Shown here piece after piece: positions 1 to 6,437 of a stretch of 6,437 nucleotides of DNA; position 1 is the stretch's first letter, and every line of letters starts with the position of its first letter. Source of the DNA: Erysipelotrichaceae bacterium (GTDB lineage Bacteria > Bacillota_I > Bacilli_A > RFN20 > CAG-826); the NCBI GenBank assembly GCA_012729405.1, contig JAAYDH010000022.1, positions 1 to 6,437 on the forward strand, read 5' to 3'. Both the position numbers and the translations under genes were made by a program. Below the pieces are notes generated by a model. The model saw only the letters and a program-made list of their open reading frames with translations, ran no database searches and had not been told where the DNA came from.

Positions 1-939
1 AAAAAAGATTTGAAACTCAAAGGTCTTCATTTTTCACAAAGAACCAATGAGATTATTTCCAAAACCCTCTCTTACTTTGGCTTAGTTCTTCTATCTTTAG
101 TGTGGATTGTTCCAATTCTTTGGATTGTCCTATCCGCTTTTAGAACCGAGGTTAACACCGATGGAGACTTGGTGGGAATCGTTGTTAGCAACTACTTCCC
201 TAACAAAATCGGCTTTGATAATTTTATCAATTTATTCACCGGCACTTTCTATAGCGTTAAATACGCTTTTCCACTTTGGATGCTTAACACATTGATAGTG
301 GCTGTTGTGTCCTGTGTTATTTCAACTTTCTTAGTCTTGTCTGTTGCCTACTGTATGTCAAAGCTTCGCTTCAAGATGAGAAAACCGTTGATGAACGTCA
401 CGATGATTCTTGGGTTATTCCCGGGTTTCATGTCGATGATTGCCGTCTATTTCTTACTCAAATCTATTGGTTTAGCGGGAAACACATCTGAATTAGCCTA
501 TATGAATATTTTAGGCTTGATCCTAGCTTATTCAGCTGGAGCTGGTATGGGATTCCAAGTCGCTAAAGGCTTCTTTGATGTTTTACCGACCTCTCTTGTT
601 GAATCCGCTAAATTAGATGGTTGTTCCAACTTCCAAATCTTCTTAAAGATTATTTTACCGATGTCCAAACCTATCATTATTTACACCGCTTTAATGGCCT
701 TTACTGGACCATGGATGGATTTCATCTTTGCCAAAGTTATCATCGGAGATGGTGCTCCTGAATGTTGGACAGTTTCGGTTGGACTTTATTCACTTCTTTT
801 CGGTGAACAATCTGACGCCAGCTTATTCACTCGTTTCGCCGCCGGCTGTGTTTGCGTAGGCATTCCAATTGTCGGATTATTTATGTTCTTACAAAAATAC
901 TATGTCGAGGGTGTTACCGCTGGAGCGGTGAAAGGTTAA
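1..939 (+). CDS. MalG-type sugar ABC transporter permease (5' end at or beyond window edge)
   Basis: This is an inner-membrane permease subunit of a carbohydrate importer of the maltose/oligosaccharide (MalG) class. It would pair with a MalF-type permease, a binding lipoprotein and an ATPase. Numbering from the TTG at position 10 gives 309 residues, close to the 280-300 usual for MalG. Six hydrophobic segments are visible, at about 20-44, 88-115, 127-150, 163-183, 220-240 and 275-296. The EAA loop that contacts the ATPase is textbook: E198-S-A, G204, then nine residues to I214-x-L216-P217. The C-terminus (VEGVTAGAVKG) matches the usual MalG ending. The start is uncertain. The frame stays open to base 1 (Lys-Lys-Asp before the TTG) and no ribosome site precedes the TTG, so the true start is probably just outside the window. 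The next gene begins 13 bp downstream. The family is secure. The sugar cannot be read from this subunit; maltodextrin is an inference from the class and from the neighbouring glgB-glgP. Confidence 0.93.
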   Translation, partial: KKDLKLKGLHFSQRTNEIISKTLSYFGLVLLSLVWIVPILWIVLSAFRTEVNTDGDLVGIVVSNYFPNKIGFDNFINLFTGTFYSVKYAFPLWMLNTLIVAVVSCVISTFLVLSVAYCMSKLRFKMRKPLMNVTMILGLFPGFMSMIAVYFLLKSIGLAGNTSELAYMNILGLILAYSAGAGMGFQVAKGFFDVLPTSLVESAKLDGCSNFQIFLKIILPMSKPIIIYTALMAFTGPWMDFIFAKVIIGDGAPECWTVSVGLYSLLFGEQSDASLFTRFAAGCVCVGIPIVGLFMFLQKYYVEGVTAGAVKG

Positions 940-940
940 T

Positions 941-952
941 AGGAGGTAAATT
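941..952 (+). promoter_or_regulatory. Ribosome binding site of the four-helix membrane protein gene
   Basis: AGGAGG lies at 941-946, 6 nt before the ATG at 953 and directly after the permease stop codon. It is a near-perfect Shine-Dalgarno at ideal spacing. It supports both the chosen start and the reality of the following small unknown gene. Confidence 0.85.
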
Positions 953-1423
953 ATGCATACAGCTTTAACTCCTTGGAAAACTTATCGTCTAGCGATATTT
1001 GGGACGATTGTCTCAATCGGTTTGTTTTTCGCCGCTATTTTATCGCCGTTCTATTCCTATACTTATCTCTTCCAGGGCAATACGATGACCTTTGTACAAA
1101 TTGTACAAGCCAATTCGACAATTTTAATTCCGTTTATTGGATTAATTCTATCCATTGTTTGTTTAATCGCTAGCCTAATCATTATGATGGTTTGGCCAAA
1201 CCTAAAGGTGACTCAAACAATTGCTTCAGTATTAACCTTTATATCTGCTTTTATTTCTCTAGCAGTACTGATCATTTCTCTTGCTCGATTATGGATTCTT
1301 CCATACGATTTTGCCTATTCCGCCGCGCAGGAATTATTAGTTGGTTATGTGATTTATATCATCTTTGCTCTATATCATGGTTTTCTATCATGCTATGTTT
1401 TAGCAATTAATGGAGGTAAGTAA
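953..1423 (+). CDS. Four-helix integral membrane protein of unknown function
   Basis: I do not recognise the family of this 156-residue protein. It is very hydrophobic, with four probable membrane helices at about 13-33, 55-80, 86-112 and 124-152. Between helices 1 and 2 there is an extracytoplasmic-looking loop (SPFYSYTYLFQGNTMTF region, about 31-52). There are almost no acidic residues (D119 and E127), and the short basic N-terminus suggests both ends are cytoplasmic. No catalytic or nucleotide-binding motif is visible. It lacks the EAA loop, so it is not a third ABC permease. The ATG is fixed by a strong AGGAGG 6 nt upstream. The gene sits 13 bp after the permease and 8 bp before a lipoprotein gene, which suggests a shared transcript and a role at the membrane with one or both. 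An accessory or sensor subunit of the importer is possible, but nothing in the sequence proves it. It could also be a small membrane partner of the lipoprotein alone. Confidence 0.85.
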   Translation: MHTALTPWKTYRLAIFGTIVSIGLFFAAILSPFYSYTYLFQGNTMTFVQIVQANSTILIPFIGLILSIVCLIASLIIMMVWPNLKVTQTIASVLTFISAFISLAVLIISLARLWILPYDFAYSAAQELLVGYVIYIIFALYHGFLSCYVLAINGGK

Positions 1424-1426
1424 GAG
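1412..1426 (+). promoter_or_regulatory. Ribosome binding site of the lipoprotein gene, inside the end of the upstream gene
   Basis: GGAGG at 1412-1416 is part of the last codons of the membrane-protein gene and also the best Shine-Dalgarno for the ATG at 1432. The spacing is long (15 nt). A weaker AAGAG at 1422-1426 sits 5 nt before the ATG. Initiation may depend on ribosomes finishing the upstream gene (translational coupling); this is an inference from the layout. Confidence 0.55.
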
Positions 1427-1431
1427 TATTT

Positions 1432-2739
1432 ATGAATAAAAAGCGTTTATTAGCTAGTTTATCGCTCTCTCTTGTTTCCCTTTTAGCAGGGTGTAGCTAC
1501 GGAGGATCCGCTGTTTTCAGCCATGAGAAATTTGTTTCATTTTTTGAAGAAGAAGAGTTAGACACTCAAAAAACTCGTGTTTTTGATCTTGGCGACAATA
1601 TCACAATTAATCGCTCAGAAATTGATGATGATCAGAATGTCACCACTGAATCATTCACACTATCGAGTGGCTCAATTGACCGCTGGGTTAGCGAGAAGAA
1701 AGGTAGTGCTTTAAGCTTTGCTTACCAAAATGAAATTAAGGACGCAGACAAAGTTCAAATTTTAAAAAACAGGTATTCATCTTCTCTTGCTTATTCATCT
1801 ACTGTTATTCCAGATGAAGAAGATCCAGAAACCATTAATACCACTGAAACCTATACCTATAAAAATGACATCGATTTTGTTGATGGTTCAGAAGAAGACT
1901 ACGACGAATGTGAAAAGTTCACTAATTTAATGTCTTATTCCACTCTTTCTATCAGTGAAGATTTAGGCCAAACCGTTGAAACCACAGTAAAAACATGGTC
2001 TGAATCATATGATTTATTCAGTGTCTCCAAAGACTTTGATAACGAAACGAACGTCACTACTACGACGAAAATTGATGAAAACTATTCTTTCGTTTTTGTC
2101 GAGAGCGAAACTGATTCTACTATTTTGAGAACTTTAACCTATTCTATAAGTACTGTACTCACTGTAAGCGAGGAAGTACTCGATGAGGTTGGAGACATTG
2201 TAAGCGGTTCCAAATTAATTAATACCGCAAGCGAAACTACTACGGTCAATGCCGCACTAGAGATAGAAGAAGGCGTCAAAAAAAATAAAGTTTCAATTTA
2301 TGAATGGAATGGAAGCGAGTACATCAAAGATAACGAACAATCCTATGAAGATCCGGATGATAATGATTTCCGATTTGAAGTAGAACCAACATATCTTGAA
2401 AACTTTAGCGCGAATGAAATGTTTATGACATTTACAGGGCTTGGTCTATTAGAAGATTTCTTAGATGATTTAACGATTTTCTATAATAATCTATTCATTG
2501 AATTCGAAACCTATTTAAATGGCAGTGAAGAAAATGAAGAAATCGTCAAAGAAGGATTGGTCTATCAATACCGTTCATTGCTATCAAGCAATTTAAATTC
2601 TTATGAGATTATGCAATACACCTTCGTTAAACCTAGCGATGATGAAAAGCCTGCTTATCTGTCTGATGCATCTTATCTAGTATTTGACAGTGTTACCGAT
2701 AGCAGCGTCACGCTGTCGCGCGTTTCAATCGTATATTAA
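1432..2739 (+). CDS. Acidic Ser/Thr-rich lipoprotein of unknown function
   Basis: This 435-residue protein has a classical type II signal peptide: N-K-K-R at 2-5, a hydrophobic core at 6-19, and lipobox L18-A19-G20-C21. It should be cleaved before C21 and lipid-anchored on the outer face of the membrane. The mature part is strongly acidic; by hand count the whole chain has about 86 Asp/Glu against 31 Lys/Arg. It is rich in Ser, Thr, Asn and Tyr. Alternating polar and beta-branched stretches with recurring TT-x-T words (around 70, 137, 184, 208 and 269) suggest a beta-rich fold. Residues about 328-362 look more helical. Only one other cysteine is seen (C160). It does not resemble a MalE-type solute-binding protein: I see no such motif and the composition differs. 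The gene follows the membrane-protein gene by 8 bp and is the last of the operon, with an intrinsic terminator 18 bp after its stop. Possible roles are a surface glucan- or lipid-handling protein or a partner of the upstream membrane protein; none is shown by sequence. Confidence 0.88.
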   Translation: MNKKRLLASLSLSLVSLLAGCSYGGSAVFSHEKFVSFFEEEELDTQKTRVFDLGDNITINRSEIDDDQNVTTESFTLSSGSIDRWVSEKKGSALSFAYQNEIKDADKVQILKNRYSSSLAYSSTVIPDEEDPETINTTETYTYKNDIDFVDGSEEDYDECEKFTNLMSYSTLSISEDLGQTVETTVKTWSESYDLFSVSKDFDNETNVTTTTKIDENYSFVFVESETDSTILRTLTYSISTVLTVSEEVLDEVGDIVSGSKLINTASETTTVNAALEIEEGVKKNKVSIYEWNGSEYIKDNEQSYEDPDDNDFRFEVEPTYLENFSANEMFMTFTGLGLLEDFLDDLTIFYNNLFIEFETYLNGSEENEEIVKEGLVYQYRSLLSSNLNSYEIMQYTFVKPSDDEKPAYLSDASYLVFDSVTDSSVTLSRVSIVY

Positions 2740-2757
2740 ATATAAAAATTTCGATTA

Positions 2758-2792
2758 AAAAAGGAAACGATTAGTCGTCTCCTTTTTATTTT
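2758..2792 (+). terminator. Intrinsic terminator ending the transporter/lipoprotein operon
   Basis: A 13-position stem (2758-2770 with 2775-2787) closes on a TTAG loop. All positions pair except one A-C mismatch (2766/2779). The right arm runs into a T-rich tract at 2783-2792. The A-run on the left arm means it could also stop transcription from the other strand, though no minus-strand gene is seen nearby. It separates the first three genes from glgB. Confidence 0.85.
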
Positions 2793-2828
2793 CTTCAGCG
2801 TTTGTTTCACTAATATCTATATATTTTT

Positions 2829-2876
2829 TTGATAATTTTTATAAAACTTGTGCGATATAGTAAAACTATATAAACT
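2829..2876 (+). promoter_or_regulatory. Candidate promoter for glgB-glgP
   Basis: A promoter is expected here because a terminator lies upstream and glgB begins downstream. The DNA is extremely AT-rich. The best sigma-A-like pairs are TTGTGC (2848-2853) with TAAACT (2871-2876) at 17 bp, or with the overlapping TATAAA (2869-2874) at 15 bp. An alternative is TTGATA (2829-2834) with GATATA (2854-2859) preceded by TG, at 19 bp. None is a perfect match, so the exact boxes are undecided. Confidence 0.45.
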
Positions 2877-2882
2877 ATAGTT
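2855..2882 (+). repeat. Cluster of short inverted and direct repeats over the glgB promoter
   Basis: ATATAG (2855-2860) and CTATAT (2866-2871) form a perfect 6-bp inverted repeat around TAAAA. AAACTATA occurs twice (2863-2870 and 2872-2879), offset by 9 bp. AACTATAGTT (2873-2882) is a perfect 10-bp palindrome. The cluster overlaps the candidate -10 box and could be an operator. AT-rich DNA produces such words by chance, so function is only inferred. Confidence 0.4.
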
Positions 2883-2891
2883 GGTCGCAGT

Positions 2892-2906
2892 GGAGGACAA
2901 TAAAAT
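2892..2906 (+). promoter_or_regulatory. Ribosome binding site of glgB
   Basis: GGAGG at 2892-2896 lies 10 nt before the ATG at 2907. It favours that start over the in-frame ATG ten codons later, which has no comparable site. Confidence 0.8.
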
Positions 2907-4745
2907 ATGGCATTTGGTTTACTTTATGACTTCTTAATGGGACAAAGCATTGAAGCTCACAATTATTTTGGTGCTCATTTTTCCGAAGATGCTGATGGTA
3001 AACGCGGCGTGATATTCCGCTTATATGCTCCAAGCGCGAGCGATGTTAGCGTTATTGGTGAATGGAATGGCTGGAATTACGATGCTCATAAAATGAACAA
3101 AATTGATGATAGTGGAGTGTGGGAAATTTTTATTCCTTCTCTATCAAACTATCTCACCTATAAATATCATTTCCAAAACGCAAAGGGAAAATATGTCGAT
3201 AAAATCGACCCCTTTGCTTTTTATAGCGAAAATCGTCCTGGAACATGCAGCAAATTATTCGATAATCGTTCCTTTGCTTGGCATGATGATTCATGGTTAA
3301 GAAAAAGAACCCGTAATTTTGATCAACCGATGTCCATTTATGAAATGCATTTGGGTTCATGGGTGGGAAAAGCCAGCGATGGACACATATTATCTTATGA
3401 AGAAATTGCTGAACCTCTCATTAAATACATTACTTCCAATGGTTTCACGCATGTTGAATTCATGCCTTTGGTGCAATATCCATTTGATGGAAGCTGGGGA
3501 TATCAAGCGACTGGATTCTTCTCAATTGATGCTCGTTATGGCAATCCATTCCAATTGATGAGTCTGATTGACCGTCTTCATCAAGCGGGAATTGGCACGA
3601 TTCTTGATTTTGCTCCCGTTCACTTCGCCAAAGACAAATGGGCTTTAGCGGAATACGATGGCACAAAATTGTTTGAATACTCTAACAAATGGAGAGTATC
3701 CCCTTGGGGATCGCTCCAATTTGATTTAGGAAAAGACCCAGTTAGAAGCTTTTTGATGAGCGCGATGAATTATTTCATCGACTATTTCCATTTCGATGGA
3801 CTAAGAGTCGACGCGGTCAGCAATATCATCTATTACAACGGCGATGTATCCAATGGAGTAAATGAAGGAGCGGTCGAGTTTATTAAACGTTTGAACGGCA
3901 AGATCCATATCGCTCATGATTCAGTGATGATGATTGCCGAAGATAGCACAGCTTTCGCTGGTACTACCAAGCCGACTGAGCAAGGTGGTCTGGGATTTGA
4001 TTATAAATGGGATCTCGGATGGATGAATGATACTTTAAAGTATTATTCCAAAGACCCCGTCTATAAAAAATATGACCATCACAAACTGACTTTTTCGATG
4101 GCGTACTTCTATAGCGATAATTTCTTATTACCTCTTTCTCATGATGAAGTAGTTCACGGAAAAGGCACGATTATCAATAAGATGTGGGGCGATTATGAAC
4201 AAAAATTCGCCTTAGTGAGGAATCTATATACTTACCAATTTGCTCATCCTGGCAAAAAACTCAATTTCATGGGTAACGAATTAGCAAGCTTTGATGAATG
4301 GGATGAAAATAAATCTCTTCCTTGGAATCTGAAATCTTATCCAAAACACGATTCAGTTTCGCGCTTGATTCGTGATCTCAATCGTATCTATCAAGGTGAA
4401 AAAGCGATGCATATGCAAGAGCATAATCCAGAGCTTTTCCGTTGGCTGATGGTCGATAACGCTGATCAATCAGTTTTTGCTTTTCAAAGAAAATATCAAG
4501 ATGAAACCTTAGTTTTCGTCTTTAATATGACAACAAACTTCTATGAGTCGATCCGTTTACCATTCCTAGAAGAAGGAACATACGAAGAGTTGTTCAATTC
4601 TGACAAAGATGTTTATGGTGGCTGGGGCCAATACAATGGTTTGCCTTTAAAAACTGGTAAAGGCAGTTTCGAAGGCCTTCCCTATCACCTAGATATAAAA
4701 CTTGCTTGCTTAGGAGCATGCATATTTAAAAAAATAAAGAAATGA
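2907..4745 (+). CDS. glgB: 1,4-alpha-glucan branching enzyme (GH13)
   Basis: This cytoplasmic glycogen branching enzyme (EC 2.4.1.18) cuts an alpha-1,4 chain and rejoins the piece by an alpha-1,6 bond. At 612 residues it is the short form, lacking the extra N-terminal domain of the E. coli enzyme (728). The order is an N-terminal CBM48-type beta domain (about 17-110, with YFGAH and the GEWNGW turn), a GH13 barrel (about 140-500), and a C-terminal all-beta domain (about 515-612). Catalytic regions are intact: I, DFAPVHF (234-240); II, GLRVDAV with nucleophile D302; III, MIAEDST with acid/base E345; IV, LPLSHDEVVHGKG with D413. Departures from the common bacterial form are Phe for Trp in region I, AEDST for AEEST in region III, and GNELASF (456-462) where GGEFGQF/W is usual. 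All leave the catalytic triad in place. The gene has its own promoter region after the upstream terminator and is followed at 8 bp by glgP. Its stop is TGA, which shows the standard code is used. Confidence 0.97.
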   Translation: MAFGLLYDFLMGQSIEAHNYFGAHFSEDADGKRGVIFRLYAPSASDVSVIGEWNGWNYDAHKMNKIDDSGVWEIFIPSLSNYLTYKYHFQNAKGKYVDKIDPFAFYSENRPGTCSKLFDNRSFAWHDDSWLRKRTRNFDQPMSIYEMHLGSWVGKASDGHILSYEEIAEPLIKYITSNGFTHVEFMPLVQYPFDGSWGYQATGFFSIDARYGNPFQLMSLIDRLHQAGIGTILDFAPVHFAKDKWALAEYDGTKLFEYSNKWRVSPWGSLQFDLGKDPVRSFLMSAMNYFIDYFHFDGLRVDAVSNIIYYNGDVSNGVNEGAVEFIKRLNGKIHIAHDSVMMIAEDSTAFAGTTKPTEQGGLGFDYKWDLGWMNDTLKYYSKDPVYKKYDHHKLTFSMAYFYSDNFLLPLSHDEVVHGKGTIINKMWGDYEQKFALVRNLYTYQFAHPGKKLNFMGNELASFDEWDENKSLPWNLKSYPKHDSVSRLIRDLNRIYQGEKAMHMQEHNPELFRWLMVDNADQSVFAFQRKYQDETLVFVFNMTTNFYESIRLPFLEEGTYEELFNSDKDVYGGWGQYNGLPLKTGKGSFEGLPYHLDIKLACLGACIFKKIKK

Positions 4746-4753
4746 GGATAAAT

Positions 4754-6437
4754 ATGGCACCAAATAAAATGTTTGAGTCCAAACAAGAATTTAAAAAAGA
4801 ATACGAACGCCGTCTTTTAGAGACTTATGGCGTGTCCGTGAAAGAGAGTCACATCTCAGAGAAATACACCATTTTAGGTGAAATGATCCGCGATTACGCA
4901 AATGTCGACTGGTCTGAGACGAGACGTGAGTCCACTCAAAAAGATGAAAAGACACTAATTTACTTTTCCATGGAGTTTCTCATCGGTCGCTTATTAGTCA
5001 ATAATATGCAAAACATGGGTATCTATGAAGTCGCTAAAGAAGGTTTAGCAGATTTAGGAATCGATATTCATGAATTAGAAGATAAAGAAGCTGATGCTGG
5101 ACTTGGCAACGGAGGTTTAGGCCGTCTCGCGGCTTGTTTCCTTGATTCGATTGCTTCCTTAGGTTATCTCGGACACGGAAACTGCATCCGTTATCAATAC
5201 GGCTTCTTTAAACAAAAAATTGTCGATGGAAAACAAAGAGAATTCCCTGATCAATGGTTAACAAACGGCAATGTTTGGGAAATCAGACGTCCTAAATATG
5301 GAGTGACAGTTAAATTCTATGGTTCGCCCGAAGCTTTTTTAAAGCCAGACGGGGGATACGGAATTCGCACGGTTAACGCTTTAGTGGTTCGCGCTGTTCC
5401 TTATGATGTTCCAGTGGTTGGCTACCGCAACCACGTCGTCAATAGTCTAAGACTATGGAATGCTGAACCCAGTAATGACGATCTTCCGAGCGATATGTCT
5501 TTTGAGCAATACCTCGACACTCTAGAAGAATTAACTCATGGTTTATATCCTGATGATTCAACGGAAAACGGAAGAATCTTAAGATTACGCCAACAGTATT
5601 TCCTCGTTTCCTCGGGTATTCAAGCTACGTTGCAGAGTTATTACCGCCATCATGGAACATTAAAAGGAATTCATAATGCTTATACTTTCCAATTGAATGA
5701 TACCCATCCAATTCTCGCCATTCCCGAAATGATGAGAGTGATGATGGATGAATATGGCATGGGCTGGGATGAATCCTGGAATGAAGTCAGTCAATCAATG
5801 GCGTTCACCAATCACACGGTCATGCCTGAAGCCTTAGAGAAATGGCCTGTTAACTATGTCCAAAATCTCATTCCTCGCTGCTACATGATTATTGAAGAGA
5901 TCAATCGACGCTTTAATCTTGAGATGCAAAATCACGACGTCTCCGAAGGAGCTAAGTGGGCAATGAACATCATTAAGGATGGTCAGATTCATATGACCAA
6001 CCTCGCCATCTATACTTGTTATAGTGTCAATGGCGTTGCCGCCTTGCACACCAAAATTCTCGAGAAGATGACTTTTAAAGATTTTTACAAATTCATGCCT
6101 GAAAAATTTAACAATAAAACCAATGGTGTCACTCACCGCCGATGGTTAGTTTATTCCAATCCCAACCTCGCCAAGTTAATCACTGAAAAGATTGGTAAAT
6201 CTTGGATTAAAGATATGGACAAAATCAAAGATTTTGAAAAGTTCGCTGACGACAAAGAAGTTCTCGAAACTCTCGACACCATTAAGTTAGGAAACAAGAT
6301 TAAACTCGCTAAATATGTCAAAGAAACGATGAATATCGATATCGATGTAAATTCCATCTTTGATGTTCAAATCAAGCGTCTCCACGCCTATAAAAGACAA
6401 TTGCTCAACATATTCCATATCATCTATTTATATCAGA
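4754..6437 (+). CDS. glgP: Glycogen/alpha-glucan phosphorylase, 3' end beyond window
   Basis: This enzyme (EC 2.4.1.1, GT35) uses phosphate to release glucose-1-phosphate from alpha-1,4-glucan ends in the cytoplasm. The reading frame is open from ATG 4754 to the window edge, giving 561 codons of about 750-800 expected. GAGG at 4744-4747, overlapping the glgB stop, sets the start at 6-nt spacing. Family signatures in order are YFSMEFLIGRLL (70-81), DAGLGNGGLGRLAA (114-127), IRYQYGFFKQ (145-154), NDTHPILAIPEMMR (315-328), FTNHTVMPEALEKWP (351-365, H354 near the active site), KTNGVTHRRWL (455-465) and FDVQIKRLHAYKRQLLN (536-552). R542 and K547 match phosphate-site residues R569 and K574 of rabbit phosphorylase. 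The PLP-binding lysine lies beyond the cut. The N-terminus is short, so the animal-type Ser14 control segment is absent. THRRW and HAYKRQ are variants I associate with Bacillota enzymes. Glycogen or maltodextrin could be the main substrate. Pairing with glgB favours glycogen. Confidence 0.96.
   Translation, partial: MAPNKMFESKQEFKKEYERRLLETYGVSVKESHISEKYTILGEMIRDYANVDWSETRRESTQKDEKTLIYFSMEFLIGRLLVNNMQNMGIYEVAKEGLADLGIDIHELEDKEADAGLGNGGLGRLAACFLDSIASLGYLGHGNCIRYQYGFFKQKIVDGKQREFPDQWLTNGNVWEIRRPKYGVTVKFYGSPEAFLKPDGGYGIRTVNALVVRAVPYDVPVVGYRNHVVNSLRLWNAEPSNDDLPSDMSFEQYLDTLEELTHGLYPDDSTENGRILRLRQQYFLVSSGIQATLQSYYRHHGTLKGIHNAYTFQLNDTHPILAIPEMMRVMMDEYGMGWDESWNEVSQSMAFTNHTVMPEALEKWPVNYVQNLIPRCYMIIEEINRRFNLEMQNHDVSEGAKWAMNIIKDGQIHMTNLAIYTCYSVNGVAALHTKILEKMTFKDFYKFMPEKFNNKTNGVTHRRWLVYSNPNLAKLITEKIGKSWIKDMDKIKDFEKFADDKEVLETLDTIKLGNKIKLAKYVKETMNIDIDVNSIFDVQIKRLHAYKRQLLNIFHIIYLYQ

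Noticed and set aside
1..9. Taking TTG at position 10 as a secure start of the permease
   Set aside because: The frame is open to the window edge and no Shine-Dalgarno is visible before the TTG, so the gene is treated as continuing upstream.
973..1410. Plus-strand frames of 66 and 72 codons in another phase of the membrane-protein gene
   Set aside because: They overlap a gene that has a strong ribosome site and a coherent four-helix protein. Their Cys/Phe/Ser-rich products look like out-of-frame reading.
2791..2812. Possible CcpA cre-like site (AGCGTTTGTTTCA) upstream of glgB
   Set aside because: It fits the cre consensus only partly: the right-hand CA is not at the required distance from the central CG. 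The catabolite-control idea is reasonable but this match is too weak to list.
3103..3666. Several short frames on both strands inside glgB
   Set aside because: glgB is continuous here with conserved GH13 motifs, and the short frames have no ribosome site or sensible protein.
5834..6357. Two minus-strand open frames of about 100 and 68 codons
   Set aside because: They lie opposite the clearly coding glgP frame, which carries the phosphorylase signatures here, and their products have no recognisable features.
4754..6437. glgP as a truncated pseudogene lacking its PLP site
   Set aside because: The frame is uninterrupted up to the last base; the missing C-terminal part is due to the window boundary, not to a stop codon or frameshift.

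Overview
The window holds five genes, all on the + strand, in two tandem transcription units. It reads like a chromosome segment of a low-GC, Gram-positive-type bacterium (Bacillota). Supporting signs are strong GGAGG-type ribosome sites, a lipoprotein with a lipobox, AT-rich intergenic DNA and Bacilli-like glycogen enzymes. Tryptophan is TGG throughout the recognisable proteins and glgB ends on TGA, so the standard bacterial code applies and a Mycoplasma/Spiroplasma-type code is excluded. An uncultured gut relative of Erysipelotrichia or RF39 is plausible, but this is a guess from general character and no taxonomic marker is present.

Unit 1 (1-2739) is the tail of a sugar-importer operon. 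It has a MalG-type ABC permease that enters from outside the window, a 156-residue four-helix membrane protein of unknown family, and a 435-residue, strongly acidic, Ser/Thr-rich lipoprotein of unknown family. Gaps are 13 and 8 bp, so the three are probably co-transcribed. MalE- and MalF-type partners would be expected upstream, outside the window. The unit closes with a clear intrinsic terminator at 2758-2792.

The 167 bp between units (2740-2906) hold that terminator, then a very AT-rich stretch with a plausible promoter overlaid by short inverted and direct repeats built on the word ACTATA, and then a GGAGG ribosome site.

Unit 2 (2907 to the window end) is a glycogen unit. It has a complete 1,4-alpha-glucan branching enzyme (glgB, 612 residues, all GH13 catalytic residues present). 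Eight bp later comes a glycogen/alpha-glucan phosphorylase (glgP), cut by the window edge after 561 codons, before its PLP-binding region. Together the units suggest uptake of malto-oligosaccharides or a similar sugar next to building and breaking down a branched storage glucan. The least understood part is the pair of unknown envelope proteins attached to the transporter operon. I found no RNA genes, mobile elements, CRISPR arrays or minus-strand genes.
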